Below are positions 34,803 through 46,528 of a DNA stretch of 64,000 nucleotides, piece by piece. The position numbers and the translations under genes were made by a program. The notes beneath the pieces are model-generated. The model had not been told where the DNA came from. It did not search any database and worked only from the letters and a program-made list of their open reading frames with translations. Numbering within the stretch: the first letter of the stretch is position 1; the number at the start of each line of letters is the position of its first letter. Source of the stretch: Prostheceraeus crozeri. Its lineage: Eukaryota; Platyhelminthes; Polycladida; Euryleptidae. The DNA lies in NCBI GenBank assembly GCA_907163375.1, contig CAJQUW010003470.1, positions 62,001-126,000 on the forward strand, in the 5' to 3' direction.

Positions 34803-36110
34803 TTATTTTATTTATTTATTTATTATACGAACAGATTCAAGTGACATTTATGTCCGAAGACTTCAAGGGCACTTTCTACAGTGAAACAGTCATCAAAAGT
34901 CAAAGATTAAGGGTCAACAGGACAAGGGAAGCAGAAGAAGGAGCAAAGCTCAAGATAAGTAGGCAATGCGCAGGAGTTCAACCTTCAGGTGTCTCTTGAA
35001 GGATGAAATGGATGAAGTTGTCTTAAGGCTTGTCGGCAGGTTATTCCAGATACGAGCAGCCGCAATCGGAAAGGCACGAGCTCCGACGGTCCTCAGGCGG
35101 GAGGAGGGGATCAACAGGTCATCATTGGAAGCGGATCGGAGATTACAGCGTGTGGGATTGCAGGACACAGATTGAAGCATGGAGCACATGTAGGAAGGAG
35201 CTGAACCGCGAATGCATTTGAAGGCGAAAACTGCCAGGCGATAGGTAATCCTATAGCGAATCGGTAACCACTGAAGGGATCGTAGTAGAGGGGTCACGTG
35301 GTCGCGGGAGCTGGTATTGAACAGAATTCGCGCACCTGCATTAAGAATTGATTGAAGCTTGCAGAGGGAATTGTCTGGTAGGCCATAAAGTAGACTGGAG
35401 CAAAAATCGAGCCGGGAGTGAACGAGTGAAACCATGAGAGTGTTTAAAACCGGTAGAGGAAGGAAGCGACGGAGTGAGCGAAGCTGGCGAAGTGCACCAA
35501 AACATTTGGAGACCGTGCTAGAAATGTGGTGTTGCATGGACAGACAGGGATCAAGAATGACCCCGAGATTGCGGATTTTGTTAGTCGGAGTGATGGAGTC
35601 TTGTTGTCCGATAATAATAGGAGACTGTGGAACAAGATTGCGGCGTCTTTTAGAGGTGAGCCACATGATTTCAGTCTTACTGGCGTTAAGCAAGAGACGA
35701 TTGCTCGCTAGCCAGTCGTGAACAGCAGATAAGCAGTTGGACATCTTGTTGGAGAGGACATGGATCTGGGATGGATGACAGGAGCCGTAGATTTGGATAT
35801 CATCAGCATACATATGGTAGGAAAGACCATGAGATGTGATAATATTGGGAAGGTCAGACGTGTACAGGAGAAACAAGATAGGGCCAAGCACGGAGCCTTG
35901 AGGGACCCCATGAGACGACGAAACTGGAAATGAAGTGGAGGTGTCACACACTACAGAATAGGATCGATCCGTAATAAATGATGCGAACCAGGAAAGGACC
36001 TGTCCATGCAGGCCAAACGAGACTTCGAGGCGACGGAGAAGTATGTCATGGTGGACTGAGTCAAATGCAGAACTGAGGTCGAGGAGGGCAATGAGGGCAA
36101 TCAAAGCTTC
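34803..36110 (-). mobile_element. 5'-truncated CR1/L2-like LINE
   Basis: The 3' end on the minus strand is a run of AATA/AAATA units (34803-34825), the kind of microsatellite tail CR1/L2-type LINEs carry. About 125 bases of 3' UTR precede it. The 5' end stops abruptly at about 36110, inside the RT domain, as expected for incomplete reverse transcription. Confidence 0.85.
34950..36104 (-). CDS. LINE reverse transcriptase, 384 uninterrupted codons (5'-truncated)
   Basis: Reverse transcriptase of a CR1/L2-type LINE. Motif A, LLDLSSAFDSVHH, is at residues 7-19 and the frame is open upstream of the first Met (ALIALIALLDL), so the true start is lost. GVPQGSVLGP is at residues 66-75 and the catalytic YADDIQIY starts at residue 99. 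The thumb and C-terminal region follow: KIRNLGVILDPCLSMQHHI, SRLDFCSSLLYGLP, LQSILNAGARILF, LHWLPIRYRI-like LQWLPIRYRI, and the closing SISSFKRHLKVELL near residue 370. No stop or frameshift interrupts it, in contrast to most other elements here, so this insertion is recent. It cannot retrotranspose by itself without its 5' part. Confidence 0.92.
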   Translation of the reverse strand: MIALIALLDLSSAFDSVHHDILLRRLEVSFGLHGQVLSWFASFITDRSYSVVCDTSTSFPVSSSHGVPQGSVLGPILFLLYTSDLPNIITSHGLSYHMYADDIQIYGSCHPSQIHVLSNKMSNCLSAVHDWLASNRLLLNASKTEIMWLTSKRRRNLVPQSPIIIGQQDSITPTNKIRNLGVILDPCLSMQHHISSTVSKCFGALRQLRSLRRFLPLPVLNTLMVSLVHSRLDFCSSLLYGLPDNSLCKLQSILNAGARILFNTSSRDHVTPLLRSLQWLPIRYRITYRLAVFAFKCIRGSAPSYMCSMLQSVSCNPTRCNLRSASNDDLLIPSSRLRTVGARAFPIAAARIWNNLPTSLKTTSSISSFKRHLKVELLRIAYLS

Positions 36111-36114
36111 AAGG

Positions 36115-36935
36115 ACAAAGGACTAAGGACAAATGACAACCGGATTAGCCGCCTTCGACGACTTCGTAATAGAGTACCTCAAGGGTCTACTTTATCCCCG
36201 TTGCTCTTCGACATCTGCATCGGCGACATTCCGCGGACCACCTCCAGGCATAACAGCTATGCGAATGATCTGGCTCTCCTGAAGGCAAATGGGAGTTTGT
36301 CCCAGGCTGAAAACACTCAGCAAAGGTCAAAGATGTTGAGCTGCTGCACGACTATTTAATAACGTTGCGTCTGAAAATGAGCACTGAAAAACCAAGTACG
36401 GCTTTTCATCTGAACAACAGAAATGGCCAACATCAGCTAACAATTACTGCGAATGGAATCGTATTACCGGACACTTACTTATTTGGGTATGACCCTTGAT
36501 CGCACACTAACCTATACAATGCACCTCCAGAAGACACAAAAGAAAATAAGTTCGAGAAATGGACTACTACCATCGTTGGTGAGCAGCAGCTGGGGAGCAT
36601 TTCTTTCAACGTTGCGAGCAGGAGCTCTTGCACTAGTGTTCAGTGCGACCAAGTAGGCATCTCCACAATGGTGTCGCAGCACAAACACAAAGATCATGGA
36701 CTCAACGAGAAAATGAGGATCATCACAAGCTGTCTACACCCGACATAAGCGATCTTCCTCCTTGTCCTCATGGAGTCTCACAACAAGAGGAAAATGCAAG
36801 TTAACTACGGTCCCCTTTTCCTAACATGTGCCTGCCCATCTCCAAATCAATAGTTGCCCTCCGGAGTCGATCTCCCTCGTAAGCACTGGGCTACAACGAA
36901 GGCGCTGGACGCAGAACATCTGTCTATTACCAGCT
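36115..36935 (+). pseudogene. LINE fragment (Jockey/CR1-like), second copy of the 24.7-kb family
   Basis: Starts within the RT at VPQGSTLSPLLFDICIGDIP (about 36170-36230) and includes SYANDLALLKANGS, where the catalytic YADD reads YAND. It then parallels the copy at 24.7 kb through LRLKMSTEK, TLDRTLTYTMHLQKTQKKISSRNGLLPSLVSSSWG and GALALVFSATK, ending in broken frames near 36930. The DNA of the two copies is similar enough to align base by base over about 400 bases. It abuts the 5' end of the CR1/L2 insertion at 36110. Confidence 0.82.
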
Positions 36936-36984
36936 TTAACTTAAACATTGCATCGACGACCTTAAATTACTTGGTGAGATATTG

Positions 36985-37095
36985 TTATGCTCTTCTATTT
37001 GCTGGAGAAAGATAAAGGGTAAAAGTATGCCACCCAGGGGATATCGACATTGTTCGTGAAACAATCAGAGAGGAATACATCGCCACGAACTAAAA
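36985..37095 (-). pseudogene. LINE RT fragment, part split off by the hAT insertion
   Basis: Minus-strand text reads FTNNVDIPWVAYFYPLSF, comparable with the NVGIPQGAVLSPLLF motif B region of LINE RTs. It would follow directly the motif A fragment found on the far side of the hAT at 40.7 kb. Weak on its own; the position supports it. Confidence 0.4.
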
Positions 37096-37100
37096 TAAAA

Positions 37101-40100
37101 CAGGGTGTATAACGCTTTTGGATTTTCAATTTCCCTGATTTTTCCCGGTCTCTTTTATAAAATTCGTTGTACACTCATTCATCATGTTAACGCAAATACC
37201 ACTGAAAACCGTTGCCCACGACAACAATCCATCTGAACTTCACATAACAAAAAATTCAGTTGAATACGCTTTCCCTCAATTTACCTGTATATTTACATTC
37301 ATTCCTTAATTTTTTTATTTTTTATTTGACATTTTACATTTGTCATAACAATTTTATTGCTGATATTACCAATAACATCAAAATTTTATAAAAAAAATAC
37401 ATTTTATCTCTTCTATTAACAGAAATGTTTTATATTCAACAAGTACATTTCACAAAATCTGTAATGCGTAATTTTTTTCGATAGCTGATATTTATCGGAT
37501 TATAAGTTTAAAAGTTATTGGCGGACATGTTGATATGAACGGGTAAATATGTTGCTTGATTGGATAATATGCGCAGACATGAACATGCCTAAAAAGGCCA
37601 CTATGTATGCGCAACATGGCTTCTTTCCTATGCTTCATGCCATCTAGAATTCATATTAAATAAATCGGCATCTCAAAAAATATCTATAGATTAGCATCCT
37701 GATATACATGCCACTAATTTTTGGGTAGTAACAAAATGCTACAAAAGTTGTTCAATGAAAATACATGAAGATCAATACCGTGATTACGAACAAGATCATA
37801 GCAAAATAAAAACGTAGAAGCTTATTTCATCAAAGAGTGGATACCTTGCTCAATACGATCAATCTGCGATAAAAGTTTTTTCTTCATATCCTCCATCTTT
37901 GCTTTCTGACGCCTTCTTCTTCTCTCTTCTTTTCTTTCACGATGCCTGTTTTGAACTCTTGATTCCGCGCCTCTTTCTTTCTAGCTTCTCGATATCGCCC
38001 AGTGGAATTTCGAGAGGACAAAATCAATTTTTTGGATACGTCAATTTACGAGCATCCCCGTCATACAAAGCGCGTGTATGATCTTTGACTGCTCTTTGAG
38101 CAATAAGGGAATGAATTCTCTTCTTGATTTTCTAGTATCATCTTTTTATCGACCGAAGAGCCTCTTTTCACCGAAGTCTGTCCATAGCTCAAACAGATAA
38201 TGATTCGCACGAATCGTTCAAGCTCAAGAGAAGAATTACCTTTTTGAAAGCAATGGAGTAAGTAGTCATCAAGTCAGTTTCTTCTTTGGTCGAACATCTG
38301 CAAGTAAGACTTCAAGGGATTCAGACTTGACTTCTTGATGTCAGAAATATGTAATAATTATTGATCCCATCGAATTGTGATACCTCGAGTCCACCAATTC
38401 ATCCAAAGTCTTATATAATGTTATCAATTTCCGTTTGGAATCAGAGGATCCAAGCAAGAAAACCCCTCGAACAAAATATATTTGGAATGCATCAAAATGG
38501 CATTCAAGAATTCCAGACACTTCGAAGAAATGCTTTCCTGTCGATTTTAAGGCTGTTATCGCTGCAGAACCAATGTCAATTGATTTTAGTTGTAAGAAAT
38601 ATTCTCAGCCATGGGAAGTTTCAGTTTTTTTTAACTGTTGACAGGTTTTCATAACACATGACCTGATAAACCGTTTCGACAGCGAATTTATGATGCTCTC
38701 TTGGGCTTCGAACAGGAATGGAGCAATGGGCTTGTCCTATTGAAATTGCTTCAGGAAAACCTCAAATTCCTAGGTTATCGTGACGAAAAGACACAAATTG
38801 GCCTTGAGCAGAGGATCATTCAGCATTTCCTTCATGCTATTGTAGGACGACGAGTCAGGTTGCTTATTGATATTTTCGACTTATGTTCGCAAGTTTGGCA
38901 ATTGTTCGATGATCAATTCCGCAACTGTTACGTTCTCAACCCATCCAGTCGCACAATACTTGGGTCGTACGTGTGGGTCATTGCGAAATGTCAATAATAC
39001 GCTCAACGAGGCGTAAGATCTTTAAAAACTTCGATTCGAAAGACAGAGAACAACTTCGCAGGAATTTCATCGCCTCGATGTGAACATGGGGGAGTAGTGA
39101 CGCTGAACCATCATTTTTTAAAATATCATTTTAATGCATGAGCTAAGTTGACTTCAGAAATAATAACTGGCATGGATTATATGGCCCAAGATCGTCGTTA
39201 GAAATTCAATAAAAATGAAAAAAATGGAATATCTCCTTTTCTACTGTGATTTAATGGCCATTGTGAAGGCGTCTAAAACTGTTCAGCGTTAGAGGTTTTG
39301 GTTCTATGTGAGTATAGTTCGTTTGAGGAAACCAGCATGATATGTGATGATTTTATGAGAAAGAATAAAAAAAGTTCCACTCAATAGGCGGACATTTTCT
39401 TGCTATCAGAAAAAAAACCTTATCATGTATTTCTACAGAATAGAAATATTCCATATAAGTTCATTAATCTCTCTTTTTTGCGATGATGACTGTTTGGTCT
39501 TTCCTATTTGTGCTAGAGTCTATTTTTTGCCTTGATATTATGCTACGTTGAGAACTTAATAATAATGACTAATATGAATAGAGTATGTGAGAAACTTTCA
39601 TTGCTAAAATGGATTTACTTTTAAAAGTAGCCAACAGGATGGACTGAATATTTATAGGAAGTCGAGCACTTAACGCCGCACATTAAAAATACGTTGCATA
39701 CAATAATGTCTGGACATTGTAGAAAAACCGCAGTTATTTCAATACTGACTAAAAGGATAATTATTGGCAGAAGATTCTATATGGAAGTATAGAAGTTTTA
39801 ATTTTTCAGTATGTTTAATGATGCGTTGCGATATTGACATTTGGACCATCCATTGCCACCCTCAGAAGTTTTGAATTGTTCAGGTCATTGACAGCTCCCT
39901 CAAGAGCTTTGTGCAACTCAGATGTAGCAGCATGTCCAAGAAATTCAGAAGTAAGGTACCGGTATCTTGTCATCTCCCTGTGTTCAATCCAATACCCACC
40001 GTGAACATCCATTTATCCGCGATGTATTTACATGAGTCACGTAACATTTCATACTTCAGACCGTGTCATCTGAGTTCCTATCAGCCAATTGCTGCATATG

Positions 40101-40685
40101 AACGCACAAGGCATGGGAGTTCTGAACCTGCTGAACAATCTCCAGAGGCAACTCGCCCATTGAGACAGGCGAGGACCGATCAACCTGGTCAAGCTCACAT
40201 CAACGGCGTGAGTTGGATGAGAAAACGAAGCGCCCGTTCTAATGCCGGGGATCCAGACTTCCTCGGCTGAGTGTACACATTCCTCCGGACATTTCCAAAG
40301 CGGATTTTCCCAAACAGCAGAGAGGATCTGAACGCAGCTTCGGAGAAAAGCGCAGCAGCAAACTAAGAAAGCACATAAAAGCAATTGGTCTCCTTGTCTG
40401 GAAACAGTAGAAATTACTGAAAATTAATAAAGCAGACGTACAATGTTTTAAAATTAAAATTATAGAATTGACCATACTTTCTTGGGAATTTGCACTTATT
40501 GATCAAATCTTCAAACGATACAAAAAGTGATATTTATAGCAAAGACATGGAAAATATGAAATTTCTACTTTTTCTTTGTTTATACAGTAGGCAATTTTGT
40601 TGATGTTGTCATCAGTCATAAACAAATTTAATCTTTTTGCTCTAAATTTCAAAATTCCCTGACTTTTCCCGCGTTATACACCCTG
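37101..40685 (-). mobile_element. hAT DNA transposon (3.6 kb) with 5-bp target duplication
   Basis: Perfect 15-bp terminal inverted repeats, CAGGGTGTATAACGC at 37101-37115 and the complement at 40671-40685, followed inward by similar TTTCCCTGA-TTTTCCC words. The flanks carry TAAAA at 37096-37100 and 40686-40690. CAGGG ends and a 5-bp duplication fit one hAT subgroup. Confidence 0.9.
37830..40020 (-). pseudogene. hAT transposase, decayed
   Basis: Minus-strand blocks run in order from right to left. At 40012-39815 lies TSEFLGHAATSELHKALEGAVNDLNNSKLL followed by RVAMDGPNVN, the hallmark of a hAT-like group common in aquatic animals (relatives read LLQVSMDGPNVN). Near 38990-38650 lie GWVENVTVAELIIEQL, SYNSMKEMLNDPLLKANLCLF and APFLFEAQESIINSLSKRF, matching the RNase H-fold portion. 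At about 38120-38030 LIAQRAVKDH marks the dimerisation region, and a charged, Lys-rich tail follows to 37830. Stops and frameshifts separate the blocks. Confidence 0.8.
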
Positions 40686-40689
40686 TAAA

Positions 40690-40940
40690 ACGTTTAGTTA
40701 GGTAATTTTCTATCCACCTCGCAAATTCAGCATGGATTTCGTGAGAAAGAAGCTTATAGAAAAGAGTCGGGTGCCAAACTCGATCGAATGCCGTTGATAT
40801 GTCGAAAGATACTCTTCAAACTTGGCAAGCAATGACCATAGATGAGTCACGCAAAAAGGTCACCTGCAGCACGAGCCTTTTTATGCCCATGCTGACGATC
40901 ACTTGACGATACCATGGTCAGCTCCTCTAAAGTGTTAGCA
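40690..40940 (-). pseudogene. LINE RT fragment (motif A) beside the hAT
   Basis: The minus strand reads VSFDISTAFDRVWHPTLFYKLLSHEIHAEFARWIENYLTKRF at 40815-40690, the region around the first catalytic Asp of a LINE RT (relatives read LDISGAFDKVWH). The sequence continues on the other side of the hAT at 37095, so the hAT landed inside this older LINE. Confidence 0.7.
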
Positions 40941-42112
40941 CAACGACGCACCTGTCTCTACGATTATTCCCATCTTAAGACACACAATTAGTTGTTATCT
41001 TCCGATGAGTAATAACCGTGTTCTTCTTTGCTGATCACTTTATAGCTTGATCATCAAGCAAGTTGCATCAATTTCTTACAATTAGGAATGATTGTTTATA
41101 AGAACAGTGACATACACATAATCGTGCAATGATAATTGGAGGAAGCTAAAGGCATTAGAATTATATGCCTTGTGCCATATTTCATCAGATCTTGTCTAAT
41201 GAACAGATAGGGTAAAATAATGTAAATACGATTACAGGTGCGTATATTATTCTATCTCTAGATCGCGGACGCTAACAAGTTTAAAATTATAATTGAGGTG
41301 ATGAAGTATGCAACATCATAAATCATCGATTTCTAAGCATGGAATTATATTTCCCGGTAATTCACCCGACGATTAACAACGCTAACTGAAGGAACATATC
41401 TCTTAATTGCCGTTTTCATCAATTTCTACAATACTCTTCAATCTTCATCAGTTTATTTAGATATTGAAAACTCACGCATTTGACGTTGTGCAGGCACATG
41501 TAAAACCAAAGACGTATTGAATCAAGTAGTAGTCAGATTGCAATACGTTCTTGTTAAAACCACGTCGACCATTTTAACGGCTTCAAGTTCTTGTTCTGCT
41601 CTGAGATTTAATCCAACGATATTTTCTATTAGACACACTACAACATCTACGGAAACATTACATAAATTTCAAACAGTCACATACGCAGTGAAGTAATTTC
41701 CGTCTGGTAACTATCGAGTTAAATGAACATATATTGCGTGATTACGCTTTGAAAAAAGCCAATGTCTTGAAAGATTGGTTACGACGATATAATCAAAACT
41801 TTGATCCTCAGTTGCATTGTTGGAAAGCAACATTGCATATACTTAACTCAATTCTACCCAAGAAGACAACACATATTGTTACAATGATTATTGCTTTCTC
41901 AACCGTAGCAAAAACCCAACGCCATTCACAGTCATAATTGACTCATTATTGACTTGTCTTTCCGTTAGCTATATTTTTGCAACAACAATCAATATTTATA
42001 AAACGCGCCAACTATCAAAATTTAGTGAAGTTAATGTATTGTAACCAGCAGTATCGACCAGCATGTTCAATAGGTTTACTCGCAAGATTATTTCAACTGG
42101 AGAATTTGGTTT
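40941..42112. other. No gene recognised
   Basis: AT-rich; a 67-codon frame at 41734-41937 (plus) is not recognisable. Confidence 0.45.
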
Positions 42113-42232
42113 TCATTGATCATCGCGCTTCATAAAACTTTCAAAGACAGCAAAAAGCAATTGGAGGACAAACTCAGGGGACGTTCGGAAATTTAATGAT
42201 TCGATTGCCTCCCTGTAGCACAGCACAGCGAC
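42113..42232 (-). CDS. Candidate last exon (40 codons) of a minus-strand host gene
   Basis: A pyrimidine-rich acceptor on the minus strand (TTTTCTGCCC ... CTCGGCAG) ends at 42233. The exon then reads VAVLCYREAIESLNFRTSPE and FVLQLLFAVFESFMKRDDQ, closing with TGA at 42113. Entry is in phase 0, which fits the phase-0 donor of the candidate exon at 44404-44681. The composition is more protein-like than the flanks. No family is recognised and no strong polyadenylation signal was seen, so this is tentative. Confidence 0.35.
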   Translation of the reverse strand, partial: VAVLCYREAIESLNFRTSPEFVLQLLFAVFESFMKRDDQ

Positions 42233-42238
42233 CTGCCG

Positions 42239-44400
42239 AGTACAGTACGAGATGGGCAGAAAAATGCCTCTAGACAGCCGCGTCATTGACAATGTTGTGT
42301 ATATGAAATATTGTCTAACATGCAATCATCTATACTATATTAATGAAAAGCAAACTCGGCAAAATTTCACCGCATACAGGCTCAGTTATCAGGCGATATT
42401 AATGCGTGAATGATATAGGCTCTAATATTAGATTGAGAAAATATCATTTGGGATTCGACTAATTCGGATTTTCACAGAACCGACATCGTAAAAAATCCTA
42501 TTCTACAATGCTTAAGGAACTTTTATGCAGTCATTGTTTTAATGAAAAAAAGTCTAAACTTTTGAGTATATTTCTGTATCTATCTGACATCATGTGCACA
42601 AAATATCGCGTTCCGGATGCATCGAAAGCTCTGAAAGTCTAAGACTAATCCTGTATGTGTTCCTCATGCAGCTACTGCTGGTTCCTTGGCAGAACGGTGT
42701 TCTAGCAGCTCATGGTTGGCTTATTAAAGGCCCTACCACGTTGTAAGAGGAAGTCTGTCTTAAAATATGTCTACATGATAAATAACGTATAAAGTAATTA
42801 GATAACACATGTTTAATATTAATCATCGTATCATGCATTGTAGACCAACTTGTATATTGATCTGTCCACAGAAATAGTCAGGCCGCCACCACGAGTTTCT
42901 GCAGGAAACGATGCCGAAAATGAGACTTTCACATAATTACATAGACCTTATACCTACAACGAATCTCCGTGTCTGTCAAGTTCTGCCCGGTTTCTCTTCT
43001 TGTCAGACATCATTAAAAGAAAACACACGTAAATACAATGGAACGCAAAATGAGGTTTTCGTTGAAGTGATATTTGTTCATGTTTCCCCTGGTGAGTGGG
43101 AAGTGCAAGTCGAGAGCCATAATTTTTGTATGGAATGTTTTCAGATCTCGGAATTACGTGGCCATGAGCCTTTGTCTATGAAGCTCAACACAATCAAATT
43201 CAGAAAGCATTGTAATATCGTCTAACAGTATTGTGATTAAATTTTAGCTGAAACTTGATGCTTTCAACCACATTCTCGCATACACGACAGTGACAGATCA
43301 GAAGCATGATGATAGCACATGATAGAAGATTATCTTAAAACTTTCCATGCCAAAAGTTATGTCTTCTGCGTCCTTTACCAGACTTATACATCTTTTCATG
43401 ATTTCCCTTTTCGCCTGCCTTCGACATGATTACCTTAAAAATAGTCTGTAATTAATTCCATGTCTTCTTTGTAGGCCTACTTAGTACCGTGTTCTTGATC
43501 AGTAGTTTATATCTAAGCATGGATTTCTTGCACCTCTTGTTCCTTATTTTCTGCAAACTTAAGATGCTAAACGTGAACTGTGAATTATCTCATTTTTTAT
43601 CTGGCTAGCGTTTAAGAAATAGAACGCGGATTAATATATCTATATCAGATTCGCTATGAAAAGTAGACATTAAGTCAGGAGAGACGTCAAAGCCTAACAG
43701 TACATGCATACAAATTGCAAAGACTTTGTTTGTTACCAACGAACATATACAGAGCAAAATGATTCTCGACACCGATATACTTTTCTTGATCTTTAATGCC
43801 GATAGCAATCATTCCGGTTAAAAAAATCATAGTATAAAATGAAAAACATCTAATTGTTTAGCAAAAAAAAGACAGAAAAATGCTGTTAGACAGAAAAATG
43901 ACATTTCAAATATAATTAGTAAATCACAACGATTTGACTTGAACTCTGACGATTTTAACCATTTTCGGCATAACCATTTCAATGCCAGCGAAACAGACTT
44001 TTGCAGGCAGTTCAGTTTTTCAAATATACCACTTCATTAGGGAGATTTTTGTCGGGTGATGTTGCATTCCTTATTCGCAGACATTTTTAATGCATAAATT
44101 TCGAATGCTAAGAACACAATTATCATATCATGAAGCATTTATACAAAGTGTTTTTACTCAACGTATCTTACTTAGCTACTTAACCTACTGTTGATAGCAT
44201 TAGTACGATCGCAACAATTCGTCTATCATGATAATGTAGACAAAAGAAACTGAAGCATATTCCATCTATTTCGGATGCTAAGAATGTTTTCTATAACGAG
44301 TCAAATGTGTGATCCCTTAGTCTCTTTAGCAAAAATAAGTGCATTTCGAATAGTTCGCAATATTTCACCAAATATCTGTCAAATATGATGTCGAGGAACT
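42239..44400. other. Probably intronic; one unexplained open frame
   Basis: At 42905-43225 (plus) a TTTCTGCAG acceptor is followed by an ATG and a 104-codon frame (MPKMRLSHNYIDLIP ...) containing a GGTGAGTG donor-like site at about 43091. It may be an exon on the other strand or chance. Nothing else stands out. Confidence 0.35.
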
Positions 44401-44403
44401 TAC

Positions 44404-44681
44404 TGCCTCGTTTGAAGCACTGCTTGAAATGCCATTTGGGAGACACTCGTTAGTAGACTTTGAATGTTCCACAGTTGATAGTGATTCTCCACTTTCCGTC
44501 GGATTGAGCGATACAGTCTCCGACACGGTTTCAACAATAGACGAAGCATTGGCTGCATCACCACCACTCTTCACTTCATCTCCCACTGCACCGCTTTGCT
44601 CCATTGGTATAGGTGAGGGAAATACTACTGGTCTGGGATTGTAGACAAAACTAGGATACTCGCTTTTCACAAAAGCAAGAC
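44404..44681 (-). CDS. Candidate internal exon, Ser/Thr/Glu-rich
   Basis: On the minus strand a clear acceptor (T-rich tract ending TTTTTTTTGCAG) precedes 44681, and a consensus donor GTAAGT follows 44404. The 278-bp exon enters in phase 1 and leaves in phase 0. It encodes LAFVKSEYPSFVYNPRPVVF, then a low-complexity acidic and Ser/Thr-rich stretch (VETVSETVSLNPTESGESLS, CLPNGISSSASNEA) that is likely disordered. An apparent hydrophobic segment upstream is translated intron. The product is not recognised. The phases are compatible with the FLYWCH exon at 57.8 kb before it and the exon at 42.1 kb after it. Confidence 0.6.
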
Positions 44682-44689
44682 CTGCAAAA

Positions 44690-46520
44690 AAAATAAATGA
44701 GACAATGGAATCAAGTACAGTTAAGACAATGGTTGAGGATGAAGATTCGACGCTAGTAAGCAATAATTCAACTTATGCACTTGTCATAATACATGTGCAT
44801 GTGTAATTTTGTTCCTCTTATTATTGACCTTAATTAAGTCATCATAGTGATAGGTCTCTGATCCAAATTTACTTTGCAACCGGAGTAGATTGGATATAAT
44901 GTATACTCCCTTTAGTCAAAGGTTATTGTTATAACCAATTTTAGTTGTGGCTTAACGCATCTCCTTGTCCAAGTTAGCTCTCACTTTATCAATTCAATTG
45001 CTACGACAATAAGAAAATCAATACGTGATCATCACAACCTTTATCTTTACTTGCCTTATCCTGGGGATCTAAATGGGAAGTAAAAACACAATACGCGAAC
45101 GGTAGTGCTTTTACTCCAGTTCACCTATATCGTAGGTGTTCCTTCTCATATTACAACTGAGATTAGAAAATTATGAATACTCCCCTAACTTCTATGTAAA
45201 GGCAACAATCAGACAAAATCAAGTTTAACTTCATCAATTAGCGTATCAGGAAAGCGAGAGAATTCATTCTGCCATGCATGCTACAATTCTAAATCAGATA
45301 TGCTTTAATCTCCTGATTTTATTTATTAAGTAATTAACACGAAACCGGTCATCGTAACTTAATGTGATCTGATTTTCTGAGACTTGTATCCATAGTGCGA
45401 ACGGCAACTGTCAGGCTTCTGCCTAATCTCTCCTCAGGATAATTTCCCACTTCTAAGATATAAAGATAAGTTGATCCATTGAAATGTTCATTACTTCCGC
45501 TAAACTCGGAAAAAAGTAAAAAATTCAGACTAGTTTCTTCATCAGGTTTGCTATTTTCCAAAAGGCTAGCCATGATTAAAGTAACTTCTGACCACATTGA
45601 TGTAATGCTGATAATAACTGACACAATACTGTCTCAATTTCGCAAGTTGCAGAATTCAATTGTGTGATCTATCATTTCAGATCAGCTGTGTTGATATCTA
45701 ACAGTAGCTCTGATCTCCAGACATCCATATCAGCAGAAAGTCTGAAAGGAGTGAAGTGTCGAGATCATATCACCTGGGACGATTAGACATCGCCATACGT
45801 GCTATCGTGCTGTCGGAACTACGCATTTAATTGTGAAATAATACAAGCCAGCTATTCATACCAGGACAACAACGTTCAAAAAGTCGCAAAATGTTCATAT
45901 GAATTGCCCCTGATATTTATAAATTATTTACGTCTACCTGTTAATTTCAATACTGTACGTGCATGAATTCAATGGACCCTTCCTGTATGTAGGAGCTCGC
46001 ATCCTAATCTGTATCCGATTATTATCTCGTCTTTTGAGTCTGGTGATGGATTCCCTATTGTACACAGGCTACTTTAGTAATAATTTGAAAATTAACATCA
46101 GAACGTTAAGACTAAAATCGTCAAAAGTTTGACATAATTCAGGTGAACCACTTCATGGATGGTCCGCTCCGATGATCAATTTCTCATATTCTCTCACATC
46201 ACATAATATTGTATTTCTAACATTTTCTCACATTACAAAATAATGGATTTCTCGCAACGTCGATAACAATGATCAAGTAATCAAAACTGCTTGAATTACT
46301 TATGAGTCATACTACTTTTTGCCACTTCAAACAGCAGTTTTTGCAGTTTTTGACTGCAGTTTTCGTAACATTCGTCTTGAGACAATGCGACAGCTTTCAC
46401 ATAAAGCAGTCATAATAATTTTACAACAGCTCCGTGTTTTAAATATCCTTCCCTTGGGTCGTAATCTGTCAATAGTGGAGTCATCGCTTTGGATTATTTT
46501 CTATCGCTGTACATCTGCCT
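44690..46520. other. Probably intronic, no exon recognised
   Basis: A 91-codon frame at 45349-45624 (minus) lacks convincing splice sites. AT-rich elsewhere. Confidence 0.4.
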
Positions 46521-46528
46521 CTTACACC

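Noticed and set aside
38701-38997. 98-codon plus-strand frame inside the hAT at 37.1 kb
   Set aside because: The minus strand at the same place reads as transposase blocks matching known hAT proteins, so the plus frame is a shadow.
44682-44763. N-terminal hydrophobic segment of a 132-codon frame, suggesting a membrane protein
   Set aside because: A consensus acceptor ends at 44682; the hydrophobic part is translated intron.
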